DNA of 64,000 bases from Tolypothrix campylonemoides VB511288 (GTDB lineage Bacteria > Cyanobacteriota > Cyanobacteriia > Cyanobacteriales > Nostocaceae), in the NCBI GenBank assembly GCA_000828075.3, contig JXCB02000002.1:893256-957255 (forward strand), read 5' to 3'. The first letter of the stretch is position 1; each line of letters opens with the position of its first letter. Shown in pieces: positions 36,638 through 44,991 of this stretch. Both the position numbers and the translations under genes were made by a program. Under the pieces are notes generated by a model that saw only the letters and a program-made list of their open reading frames with translations, ran no database searches and was not told the origin of the DNA.

Positions 36638-37369
36638 CTAAACCGTATTGCCTGACACTATGCCATCTTGCAACAAGGCTTTCTCTTTGTTAACTTCTCT
36701 TTGAACTGCTAAATTCATAATGGTGTTCCATTCTGCTCGACCTTTTTTTTCATACTCAGCGAACTTGTGTAAATCGTTATAGGCTTTATCATAAGCCCTT
36801 ACTGCTTCTTCGAGTCCTTTGATCGCAATCCTTGAGAACACTGCATTGGCTTTTGCTCGATAAGCATCAAAGTCTTCTATAAGCTTTTGAAAGTTACTAT
36901 ATTTGGGGATTTTCCCTTCAGCGGTTAAGTGCTGATTACTAGCCCAACCATAAGCCATGATCCTATCAAGGGAAAGCTCTGATTTATCTGCGACAGACAA
37001 GATTTGTTGGAGAACAGTTCCTACTCCACTAATAATGTCCTCATCGTGGTTGCGAATTACCGCAACTACTTCATCGATAACGTTTGTTAATCCAGAACTT
37101 TCTAAAATACTAGGAGCTATTTCAGCGCATACATCTTCATGAACTTCCCTACCCCCTTCTCCTTTTGCAGGTCGGTAAATGTCATGCAGCAAACCTGCAA
37201 TGTATGCCACTTTTTCATTAGCATCATTATCAATAGCTAACCGATAGGCATTCTGAGCCACCTTACAAAGGTGGTTATATCCATGTCCTAATGTAGGTGG
37301 ATTGATCAGTAGGTAAGCTTTAACTTGAGTATGAAGATTGACAATTTCTGGTTGTTTTTCTAAGTCCAT
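36638..37369 (-). CDS. HD-domain protein
   Basis: A 243-residue HD-domain phosphohydrolase-like protein. GHGYNHLCKVAQNA gives the first His, LLHDIYRP is the HD dyad, and later IRNHDEDI and SVADKSEL supply the remaining metal ligands. Family members hydrolyse nucleotides or phosphate esters. ATG 37369 is preferred over GTG 37378 because AAGGTG lies 6 bases upstream. Its last codons (SGNTV) and stop come from a copy of the AACCGTATTG repeat, so the C-terminus may have been altered. Confidence 0.85.
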   Translation of the reverse strand: MDLEKQPEIVNLHTQVKAYLLINPPTLGHGYNHLCKVAQNAYRLAIDNDANEKVAYIAGLLHDIYRPAKGEGGREVHEDVCAEIAPSILESSGLTNVIDEVVAVIRNHDEDIISGVGTVLQQILSVADKSELSLDRIMAYGWASNQHLTAEGKIPKYSNFQKLIEDFDAYRAKANAVFSRIAIKGLEEAVRAYDKAYNDLHKFAEYEKKGRAEWNTIMNLAVQREVNKEKALLQDGIVSGNTV

Positions 37370-37440
37370 GACTAACACCTTAGTAATCTACATTCTGTGC
37401 TATTTGAACACTTTGAGCGAATATCAACTCTGCATTGCCA

Positions 37441-37590
37441 AAAAAAACTTGTAAGTCAATTATTGACAGTAATAATGATTACGTGATTGCAACCAAAGCC
37501 AATCAACGCAACTTGTATCGCCATCAACACACTGCTCCCATACCTTGGCGCTTTGACCACGCAGTAATGCTGTTATCATGGTTCTTATGA
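37441..37590 (+). pseudogene. Transposase remnant (ISAs1-like)
   Basis: One frame reads IIDSNNDYVIATKANQRNLY, closely matching the internal segment IIDSGNDYVIAVKANQ of ISAs1-type transposases, then degrades (RHQHTAPIPWRFDH) to a TGA. Only about 35 residues survive. No inverted repeats were identified. Confidence 0.6.
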
Positions 37591-37896
37591 TTGCGTTTGT
37601 TTAAGTATGTATGATGCAAACAAACTGTTGTTTGCTTGATTTTACAATAGTTTATATTCCTTTACAAAATCAAGGGAGTACTCAAAAAAAGGGGAGCCAG
37701 TTGAAACCTTTGCAGACCACGGGATTTCCGCTAAGCAATTAACAATTCTCAAAAGCGGTGTAAAACGCTAGAAGAAGTCGTAGAAGATTAATTTGCAGAA
37801 ACAGTCATTTAATTACCTCAAAATGCTGCTTGTCCATCAATTTTAAAACTGGAAAGTTTCTACTTAATAATCTCTCTGTACTCCATAAAAGTCAAG

Positions 37897-37972
37897 GACA
37901 GTTAAGACAGTTAAGAAGAAATTTAAAAACGCTTTGGGACAGTTAGGACAGTTAGGACAGTTAAGACAGTTA
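37897..37972. repeat. GGACAGTTA tandem repeat
   Basis: Six or so 9-bp units GGACAGTTA/AGACAGTTA in two clusters (about 37897-37917 and 37937-37972). Non-coding. Confidence 0.75.
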
Positions 37973-38225
37973 ATGGGACTTTACAGTACTTTCACACATC
38001 AATCTGGGTGAAAGCGATTGCGCGCAGGGCAGTGCCAGAGGCAATCGCCCTCATTTGTTAAGTTTTGCGATCAAAGAGTACTGTTGCTTATTGTAGAAAA
38101 GGTCTTTGCCGTGCTGCTTTTCGTGCTGCTGCCAGTTGTTACCTGAACCGTATTGGGTTCTGATGAAGGTAAATATCATTCCTGAAAGAAACAATATTTA
38201 CCTTATAGCTACTAACTACTGTGAT

Positions 38226-40622
38226 TTATATGACTTCTACAAACACGCCACTACGGGCAAACTCCTCCTCTTCAGGAGTAAAGTAGGGAGTTTTATCTAC
38301 AATTTCTGGGTCAAAGCGGTAAGTCTCTTGAAGAAATTGTCCAGCGATCGCAGCTTCCTCCAACTCTTTGATGTAATTTTGGGCTAGCGTACACGCCTCC
38401 TTAATACCTTCCTCGTCGCCTTTCTCCAACAGCTTTTGCAGTGTTGCTCTCACCCCGGCTAGCCGCGATGCAGGCTTGAGAATCCCATAAAGGCGATATA
38501 ACCGCTCCACAGAGATGCTGAGGTGTTTGAGCGCTTTGCCTCGTGCCAGTTCCGAGTCCAGGCTGGGCCAGTAGCGAGTTGTGTAGAAGGCTTTTTCATC
38601 CTTGTGATACCACTCCTCCGAGCGAGCAATAGATGAGGAGACGGTGTTGTGCAGTTTCCAGAAAAATAAGCGCAGGGTGGAACCATCCACAACTGTAGAC
38701 AGCTTTGCCTCCATCGACACCTCAAAGTTGTTGAGCTGTGGATCGCGTCCCAGTAAAAGATACTCCACCGGGTACATATCCACCTCTTTGTTCTGCACAA
38801 CATACATATTGAGGTGGTGGCGGCAGTAAGGGCAGGGGTACATGGTGGCAAATAGTTTAAAGAAGTCTTTGAAAACTGCCACCAATGCTTTTTGCTCGTC
38901 ATATGGCTTGGTAGATACAATTTCCGCCGTGGTGTGGAAGAAGCGCCACACGGCAGGTCCAATGTAATAGGGAAAGCTGACGCGCATCTGCGCATCCTTG
39001 ATGTCACTCCGTCCCAAATATATATCAATGAATGCCACATACTGGGAGAGCGCCCCTGACTCGCGCCCAAACTCTTGACGTTCGCGCCGTTTTTGCACCC
39101 CATTGAGATAGTGATGTGTTAGACGCCACGCCTGCTTAATAGCCAACTTTTGTTGTGGAGTGCATTTAGAAAAGTTCTGTGCCACATCCGCCCCATAGCG
39201 GTCAAATTCTCCAACAGCTTTGGTATCTTGGTACCACTGAGCCAAAGCTGCTTCGTTAGGTATGGTGTTGCTTTGGATGTCAGCAGCAGTGTTGACACTG
39301 AAGGCAGCTAACAACTTCGGCATAAAATCTTCATACCAATAAGCTACTGGCATCATCGCACCGTGTATTTCTTCTGAGGCATCAGAGAGGATAACGCGGT
39401 TCCACTGCTTCAGGTAATCTTTTGGATCGCCTGCTGATTTGGGGGGAGGTGGAGCAAGCTCTGCATTCAGTTCCATCTGCCTCAGGCGGTTCAGTTCGTT
39501 AATGGCGAGGACGCCTCCTGCAATGTCGCGAAAGCTGAAATGCTTTTTCTTCAAAGTAATGGCGAACTCGACGCCCGCTGCAAACTTCTCCTTAACGGAG
39601 ATTGATTTACGGCGTGCCTCCTGCATGGCTTTATCCTCAGCCAGCATCTGAGGTGTTTTTTCGATGGCGTTCCAGTTCTTGATGCGGTCTTCGAGCCGGG
39701 CGTACTCTTTTTTGATTGATTCAACGACTGCATTTAGCAGGGGGTGGCAAGCTTTTTCTACAATATCTAACCCTTTGTACAGTTCGATCGCTTTGTGCAC
39801 AAACTGCACAAAGTCTGTAATTCTGTAGGGCAGGTTTCTCACGCGCAGGTGGGTTTCATGGTTCGCGGAGAAACTCTCGCGGAAGCAGCGGTAGGCGGCA
39901 CCCTGGATCAAGCGGAACAAACCAATCTGCATTTGCAGGCGCGAGGTGGCACGTTCTTTTTGCTCTTGTGGGTGTTGCGCGAGCAGTTCTTTTAGCCGTG
40001 TCACTTCTGGATTGTCGCTGGGTGTTTCCTGTGCAGGAGATGCGATGGTTGTAATGGTGGGTGCGTTAGTAGTCGCCGCCGCTACTTGTAAGGTGACAGT
40101 GGCTGGATTATTTGCAGGGGAACTAGTAAAAGAAATGCGTGAGTCTTTATAACCGGTGGTTATTTCTGACTCGTCTGGAACCAGTTTCATGAACTCTTCA
40201 AAGTCAATTGAGGCATCGCCGTCGTGATCGACTTCTTTAATCATCTCTTCAAGTTCTTCATCCGTTAGCCCAAACTGACTCATGACGCTGTGCAGCTCGT
40301 TTGCAGTAATCTGACCACTGCCGTCCTCATCAAACACGCTGAATGCTAGCTTCAGACGGCTTTTGCGATCGCCTTGCTGGGACAGCATCAAGGTTTTGAA
40401 TTCCTCAAAATCAATACTGCCTGTCAAGTCAACGTCTACTTCTTTGATCATGTTGCGCAGCTCAGTATCGCTCGGACTTTGCCCCAGCGATCGCATTACT
40501 TGCCCCAATTCTTCTGCTGAGATACCACCGCTGCCGTCCGCATCAAATACTTTGAAGGCTTCCCACAGCTTCGCTACCTCTTCTTCGCTCATGACCTTTT
40601 TTTGCGGTTCTACAGCTACCAT
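38226..40622 (-). CDS. Calmodulin-like EF-hand domain fused to Erv/ALR-like sulfhydryl oxidase domain
   Basis: A 798-residue, apparently cytosolic protein. Residues 1-150 resemble calmodulin, with four EF-hand loops: DADGSGGISAEE (27-38), DVDLTGSIDFEE (63-74), DEDGSGQITANE (98-109), DHDGDASIDFEE (132-143; Gly6 is Ala). ELGQVMRSLGQSPSDTEL closely tracks calmodulin. A Ser/Thr/Ala linker (150-205) and a helical region of unknown function follow. Residues about 550-680 match the Erv/ALR FAD sulfhydryl oxidase pattern: W559 and H563, CPYC (597-600), WKLHN (655-659). GGGAG 9 bases upstream supports ATG 40622. Oxidase activity and calcium control are inferred. It follows a toxin-antitoxin pair on the same strand. 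Confidence 0.82.
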   Translation of the reverse strand: MVAVEPQKKVMSEEEVAKLWEAFKVFDADGSGGISAEELGQVMRSLGQSPSDTELRNMIKEVDVDLTGSIDFEEFKTLMLSQQGDRKSRLKLAFSVFDEDGSGQITANELHSVMSQFGLTDEELEEMIKEVDHDGDASIDFEEFMKLVPDESEITTGYKDSRISFTSSPANNPATVTLQVAAATTNAPTITTIASPAQETPSDNPEVTRLKELLAQHPQEQKERATSRLQMQIGLFRLIQGAAYRCFRESFSANHETHLRVRNLPYRITDFVQFVHKAIELYKGLDIVEKACHPLLNAVVESIKKEYARLEDRIKNWNAIEKTPQMLAEDKAMQEARRKSISVKEKFAAGVEFAITLKKKHFSFRDIAGGVLAINELNRLRQMELNAELAPPPPKSAGDPKDYLKQWNRVILSDASEEIHGAMMPVAYWYEDFMPKLLAAFSVNTAADIQSNTIPNEAALAQWYQDTKAVGEFDRYGADVAQNFSKCTPQQKLAIKQAWRLTHHYLNGVQKRRERQEFGRESGALSQYVAFIDIYLGRSDIKDAQMRVSFPYYIGPAVWRFFHTTAEIVSTKPYDEQKALVAVFKDFFKLFATMYPCPYCRHHLNMYVVQNKEVDMYPVEYLLLGRDPQLNNFEVSMEAKLSTVVDGSTLRLFFWKLHNTVSSSIARSEEWYHKDEKAFYTTRYWPSLDSELARGKALKHLSISVERLYRLYGILKPASRLAGVRATLQKLLEKGDEEGIKEACTLAQNYIKELEEAAIAGQFLQETYRFDPEIVDKTPYFTPEEEEFARSGVFVEVI

Positions 40623-40682
40623 CAATTAACACTCCCGATCCATTTACTGTTACGCAACTAACAGTCTAATTTTGATCTTGAG

Positions 40683-41075
40683 TTAGCAAAAAAAGCAATC
40701 GAGTATTAAAATTTTCAATCTTAGTTTCGGTTCTATCTTGTCTAACCACTCTTCAGCTTCACTTGTTTCCCAAATCAAATACATTTCCTTTGCCCAAGTG
40801 CTTAGAGTTCCACTGGGACGCAACCAAAGTAGTCCCCAAATGTGTCCACCATCTGCCCAGTGTTCTTCCAGATGTCCTGGAATACTTTTGCGGTTGTCTG
40901 TCACTAATAGTCTTTGGGATAATTCCAAATAGCGAAGAATATCTGGATCAAGAGTTCCTAACGGTGGTGCATCTGAATCGCCCACACGTAGAATATCTAT
41001 TGCTGGATTAAGGCGCAAAACAGCAATCTTAAGCTTTGTTGACAGATTTTCATCTAGTAAGAAACGTATTTTCAC
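40683..41075 (-). CDS. DUF5615 PIN-like toxin
   Basis: A 130-residue protein beginning MKIRFLLDENLSTKLKIAVL, the N-terminus of the DUF5615 PIN-like family (first acidic residue in LLDEN, later LVTDNRK). These act as RNase-like toxins with DUF433 antitoxins. Its ATG overlaps the preceding antitoxin stop by four bases (ATGA), the usual translational coupling. The C-terminus (LKILILDCFFC) is unusual and hydrophobic. It is the last gene before the EF-hand/Erv gene. Confidence 0.85.
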   Translation of the reverse strand: MKIRFLLDENLSTKLKIAVLRLNPAIDILRVGDSDAPPLGTLDPDILRYLELSQRLLVTDNRKSIPGHLEEHWADGGHIWGLLWLRPSGTLSTWAKEMYLIWETSEAEEWLDKIEPKLRLKILILDCFFC

Positions 41076-41404
41076 GAACGTTCTAGTAACTCCTGCTGTC
41101 GTTGCGCCTTTAATGCTCTTAGACGTTTCGCTAAAGGAGAAGGGTTAGCTAATGATTCCTGATAACGCTGTTCTCGCCACTTCGCCAACCGTAACATATA
41201 AGCATCAATTTCAACACGATTGTGCAGATAGTAGGTGAGCGTAGCATAAATCTTCTCCAAATTTAGGGAAGGTAACTCATCCAGAATCTGTTCTGGTGAA
41301 TATCCTTGCAGGTAATAGTCAATGACATTGTCAATGCCAATGCGATGTCCTTTGATACGGATGTCATCTGGGTCTAAAAATTCAAAATAATCTTCTAATT
41401 GCAT
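41072..41404 (-). CDS. DUF433 antitoxin
   Basis: A 110-residue DUF433-family protein: IRIKGHRIGIDNVIDYYLQG then YSPEQILDELPSLNLEKIYATL. This winged-helix-type domain is known as an antitoxin partner of PIN-like DUF5615 toxins; the C-terminal extension would contact the toxin. Four-base overlap with the toxin. Antitoxins of this kind usually repress their own operon. Confidence 0.85.
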   Translation of the reverse strand: MQLEDYFEFLDPDDIRIKGHRIGIDNVIDYYLQGYSPEQILDELPSLNLEKIYATLTYYLHNRVEIDAYMLRLAKWREQRYQESLANPSPLAKRLRALKAQRQQELLERS

Positions 41405-41437
41405 CTGTTTAACTCTATAAAATTTTTTATTAGTATT

Positions 41438-41980
41438 TTAATCAAACTCCGGTGCCCACAAATCTGAAACTGGAACTTCCCATCCTGGAAGAAGTTCAGG
41501 AACTGTCAAAATATCACCATCACGAAGTATCAACGCTTCTTTTTCTGGGTAGTAAACCTCAACAATTCTGTCATCTGGATTGATGAGAATTCCTACCTTG
41601 GTTCCCAGTGCAAGAAATTCTCGAATTTTTGTTCTTAGTTCCTCTATATCATCAGATGGGGACTTTACCTCAACCGTCAAATCAGGGGCTAATTGAGCAT
41701 ACGATTTAGGACTGCGACGCAATCGTTCTGCTCGTACAAATGAAGCATCAGGCGCTCGTAAATTTGAGTTCGGCAATCTGAAACCAGCGCTGGAAGCAGC
41801 CACCCGTCCAAGTTGACGAGGTCGAACCCAGTTATGTAACTGGGCAATCATCCCGGCTGCGACTTCATCTGACTCGTATCCTGATGGACTCATGACAATG
41901 ATATTCCCCTTGACTAATTCCATCCGATGGTCGGGATACTGCTGCTGCATTTTTTCCAAGTCTTGAACTGTCAGGGACAT
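41438..41980 (-). CDS. Uma2-family endonuclease-like protein
   Basis: A 180-residue Uma2 (DUF820) protein with a PD-(D/E)XK-type core: PDASFVRAERLRR, LTVEVKSPSDDIEEL (acidic residues and EVKS) and a TKVGILINPDDRIVEVY beta region. This family is abundant in cyanobacteria and its role is largely unknown. The start is ATG 41980: AGGAGG lies 4 bases before it, whereas an upstream ATG-less extension begins in non-coding sequence. Confidence 0.88.
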   Translation of the reverse strand: MSLTVQDLEKMQQQYPDHRMELVKGNIIVMSPSGYESDEVAAGMIAQLHNWVRPRQLGRVAASSAGFRLPNSNLRAPDASFVRAERLRRSPKSYAQLAPDLTVEVKSPSDDIEELRTKIREFLALGTKVGILINPDDRIVEVYYPEKEALILRDGDILTVPELLPGWEVPVSDLWAPEFD

Positions 41981-42251
41981 AGAACCTCCTAAATCCCCCA
42001 AGGTTGGGTTTTTCTTGCACATTTACACTACATCATTTTAACGGGAAGTTAACGGCAGTTTGTCTAGCTGTTGTATGATCAAGACAACAGCGTTGGTAAA
42101 TGAGCGATCGCCCGATCAATTCCCGAGTTCTCGAAAAACCTGTTAACCCAAAAACTCTTGTCCTCTTGTCCCAATGTCTCGACGCTGTCCATACACTCGT
42201 ATCATGAAAATATAACGAAAATATAAAGTCACCTGGCTTTAACGGCATAAT
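41981..42251. other. Non-coding stretch, divergent promoters
   Basis: 271 bases between the Uma2 gene and the Tab2-like gene, which point away from each other. A 71-codon minus-strand frame here (42033-42248) has no recognisable features and is not called. Confidence 0.5.
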
Positions 42252-43115
42252 ATGGGCAGTATTTGGGAACTAGATTTTTACTCACGTCCAATTCTGGACG
42301 AAAACCAGAAAAAAGTTTGGGAAGTCTTAGTATGCGAAACTCCTTTGGAAACCCGCACAAAAATTGATTCTTTGTTTCGCTTTGCTAAATATTGCCCTAG
42401 TAGTGAGGTCAATTCAGCTTGGTTGCGGATGGCGTTGGAAGAAGCAATTAACAAAGCAGGAGAAACACCGATAAGAATCCGCTTTTTCCGCCGCCAAATG
42501 AACAACATGATTACCAAAGCCTGCAAAGATTTGGGTATTCCCGCCTTACCAAGTCGCCGCACTTTGCTGCTGAACCAATGGTTGCAACAGCGCATGGAGC
42601 AAGTGTATCCTCAAGAGCCAGGATATCAAGCGGGCACAAATCCCTCAGTCAACTTAGACAAATCCTTACCCCAACGCTTACCAGATGCTTTGGAAGGAAA
42701 ACAGTGGAGATTTGTCACTTTACAAGCTGCGGATTTTACGGAAATGCACGAGTGGGAAATTGGCTTTAGCGAAGCTTTCCCCTTGGAAATAGCGCACATT
42801 TCCCCCGAAACCCCGATTCCTGGTGTTTTGATATATTCACCTAGAGCATTGCCAATAGCAGGTTGGATCTCTGGTTTAGAGTTGGCTTGGCTGAAATTTG
42901 ATAGTAGCCAAGAGGCGAGATTGCTTTTGGAAACTGGTGCGACTGAAAGTTGGATTTTGGCGAATATCAAAAATCCCCAAACAATCGCAGAAGCCCAAGG
43001 CTTTGAACAAGCAAAGCAAAAAGCTAACGGAGTGCATTTTATCGCGGTGCAGTCCAATCCTCAAGAAGAATCTTTTGCCGGATTTTGGCTGTTGCAAGAG
43101 GTCAATGTGCCTTAA
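42252..43115 (+). CDS. Tab2/Atab2-family RNA-binding protein
   Basis: A 287-residue protein opening GSIWELDFYSRPILDENQKK, the signature of the Tab2 (DUF1092) family. In algae and plants Tab2/Atab2 binds leaders of photosystem I mRNAs and promotes translation; the bacterial members are less studied. A central RIRFFRRQMNNMITKACKDL basic helix and later ALPIAGWISGLELAW are conserved. The start ATG 42252 lacks a strong Shine-Dalgarno. Consistent with a photosynthetic organism. Confidence 0.9.
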   Translation: MGSIWELDFYSRPILDENQKKVWEVLVCETPLETRTKIDSLFRFAKYCPSSEVNSAWLRMALEEAINKAGETPIRIRFFRRQMNNMITKACKDLGIPALPSRRTLLLNQWLQQRMEQVYPQEPGYQAGTNPSVNLDKSLPQRLPDALEGKQWRFVTLQAADFTEMHEWEIGFSEAFPLEIAHISPETPIPGVLIYSPRALPIAGWISGLELAWLKFDSSQEARLLLETGATESWILANIKNPQTIAEAQGFEQAKQKANGVHFIAVQSNPQEESFAGFWLLQEVNVP

Positions 43116-43340
43116 GAAGAACGCAGAACACAGAACACTAGTTACAGAATATCCCCACGGATACAATCCGGGGGAAATAATTACGCAAAGGCTTTCTTGG
43201 TCTCCAAAGGATTTATCCGGGGACTGTCTTACCAAGACTTCCCGCCAGAACTCTTAATTCATGCTCGTCCTCGCGTTTAATATTCTGACTACTGAGTTCT
43301 GACGGATGATTCTTTCTTGGTAAATTTGATTGAGGGAATG

Positions 43341-43378
43341 GGTTTGTAGTCAGGAATAACAGCGTTGACTACAAACCA
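43341..43378. repeat. Inverted repeat before pmbA
   Basis: GGTTTGTAGTCA and TGACTACAAACC (12-bp arms, 13-base centre) end 7 bases before the pmbA ATG. It could hide the leader in a hairpin or be a repeat copy; no partner was found in the window. Confidence 0.55.
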
Positions 43379-43384
43379 ATTTCT

Positions 43385-44716
43385 ATGTCCACAGCCAACA
43401 AAAATATGGTGTATAAAGAATTACCAAATAATTCGCTGGCAGAACAACTGCTGGAACTATCCATAAAATCAGGTGCAGAAGCTGCTGAAGTATATCAGTC
43501 AAAATCGCTTTCTCGACCTGTATTTTTTGAAGCAAATCGTCTCAAGCAGTTGGAAACCAGCCAATCTGAAGGTACAGCATTGCGGCTGTGGCGTAACGGA
43601 TGTCCGGGATTAGCTGTGGCTTATGGTCCTGTGGAACCGCAAGCCTTAGTGGAACGTGCTTTAGCTTTGAGTCAACTCAATCAACCTGAAGCATTGGAAT
43701 TGAACAGTGATTCTAAGCCTTCCTACCCAGACTTGGGTGAACATGTCCCTATAGAAAAGTTGGTGGAGTGGGGTAAAGAAGCGATCGCCATCATCCGCGA
43801 TGCATACCCAGATGTCATTTGTACGGCAGACTGGGAATGTGATGTCGAAACCACCAGACTTGTGAACACAAAAGGTTTAGATTGCCACTACAGCGACACC
43901 ACTCTGAGTTGCTATGTGGATGCAGAGTGGGTACGAGGTGACGATTTGTTGAACGTTTCTGATGGTCAAACCGAAAGGGGTAACCTCCAGCCAGAGAAAG
44001 TTGCTCACCAAATTTTACAACGGTTGGCTTGGGCAAAAGAAAATGTGACGCCTCCCAACGGTCGCGTCCCGGTTCTGTTTACTTCTAAAGCTGCTGATAT
44101 GCTTTGGGGGACTGTACAAGCAGCATTGAATGGTAAGCGAGTCTTGGAGGGGGCTTCTCCTTGGGGGGAACGCATAGGCAAACCAGTCATTTCACCAATC
44201 ACCGTTTACCAAGATCCCCACGCGGGACCTTACAGTTGCCCTTTTGACGATGAAGGTACCCCAACTCAGTCTTTGGTGTTTATCCAAGACGGTGTGTTGC
44301 AGCATTTTTACTGCGATCGCACTACCGGACGCCAGTTAAGTATGCCCTCCACAGGTAACGGTTTTCGCCCTGGTTTAGGAAGTTATCCTACCCCTGGTTT
44401 ATTTAATTTCCTGATTCAGCCTGGAGGTGAATCGCTACAACAATTAATTCACCATCTCGATGATGGCTTAATTGTAGATCAAATGCTGGGAGGTAATGGC
44501 AGTATTTCCGGTGACTTTTCCATCAACGTTGATCTAGGATACCGTGTTCAAAAGGGTCATGTGATTGGGCGTGTGAAGGATACAATGGTGGCTGGAAACG
44601 TCTATACAGCTTTAAAACAATTGGTTAAACTGGGTGACGATGCTGACTGGAATGGTTCTTGCTACACTCCATCTTTATTAGTAGATGGGCTATCCAGTAC
44701 TAGCAAGCAAAATTAA
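43385..44716 (+). CDS. pmbA: TldD/PmbA-family protein (TldE-like)
   Basis: A 443-residue PmbA/TldE-type protein. The TldD/TldE heterodimer is a zinc peptidase that trims modified peptides and aids antitoxin turnover; TldE lacks the zinc-binding HExxxH, and no such motif is seen. Conserved segments: GAEAAEVYQSKS, RLVNTKGLDCHYSDTTLSCY, FDDEGTPTQSLVFI, GNGSISGDFSI. ATG 43385; the partner gene is not adjacent. It precedes the IscB element. Confidence 0.9.
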   Translation: MSTANKNMVYKELPNNSLAEQLLELSIKSGAEAAEVYQSKSLSRPVFFEANRLKQLETSQSEGTALRLWRNGCPGLAVAYGPVEPQALVERALALSQLNQPEALELNSDSKPSYPDLGEHVPIEKLVEWGKEAIAIIRDAYPDVICTADWECDVETTRLVNTKGLDCHYSDTTLSCYVDAEWVRGDDLLNVSDGQTERGNLQPEKVAHQILQRLAWAKENVTPPNGRVPVLFTSKAADMLWGTVQAALNGKRVLEGASPWGERIGKPVISPITVYQDPHAGPYSCPFDDEGTPTQSLVFIQDGVLQHFYCDRTTGRQLSMPSTGNGFRPGLGSYPTPGLFNFLIQPGGESLQQLIHHLDDGLIVDQMLGGNGSISGDFSINVDLGYRVQKGHVIGRVKDTMVAGNVYTALKQLVKLGDDADWNGSCYTPSLLVDGLSSTSKQN

Positions 44717-44764
44717 ACATGAAAAATGACTTGGCAGCTATGGACGATTCAAGTCAGGGTTCTC

Positions 44765-44960
44765 TAGTGTTGTGCAAACCCCATAGCTAGAAGCTAGGGG
44801 CTTGCGGAATACTCCACCTGACCAGACTACTCGTTTAAGGCAAGAGTTAAGGACCCACTTCAGGATGCTTGCTAGTTCTGAACCCTGGAACCGAACGATT
44901 AAACAAGCTTATGGAGAATAAACCAGTGTCGTTTGGATAGTACCGACCTTAAACAATGTC
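44765..44960 (+). ncRNA. Probable omegaRNA of IscB
   Basis: IscB proteins use an omegaRNA encoded directly upstream. The 275-base gap before iscB holds strong secondary structure: a hairpin GCAAACCCCATAGCT...AGGGGCTTGC (44773-44805) and a long-range 8-bp pair GTTTAAGG (44833-44840) with CCTTAAAC (44947-44954), a layout fitting a scaffold core. The guide would lie at the 5' end, near 44745-44765. Exact ends cannot be fixed from sequence alone. Confidence 0.6.
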
Positions 44961-44991
44961 GAAGCAAACATTACTCTATTGAGTTGCAGCA

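Larger units (their letters stand above)
37370..38225. other. Non-coding stretch with transposase remnant
   Basis: 856 bases. Contains a transposase fragment (37441-37590), a GGACAGTTA tandem stretch (about 37897-37972), and an AACCGTATTG decamer (38146). No intact gene. A second inverted-repeat copy near its end suggests several small insertions have accumulated here. Confidence 0.55.

Noticed and set aside
42033..42248. 71-codon minus-strand frame between Uma2 and Tab2
   Set aside because: No family features; lies where divergent promoters are expected.
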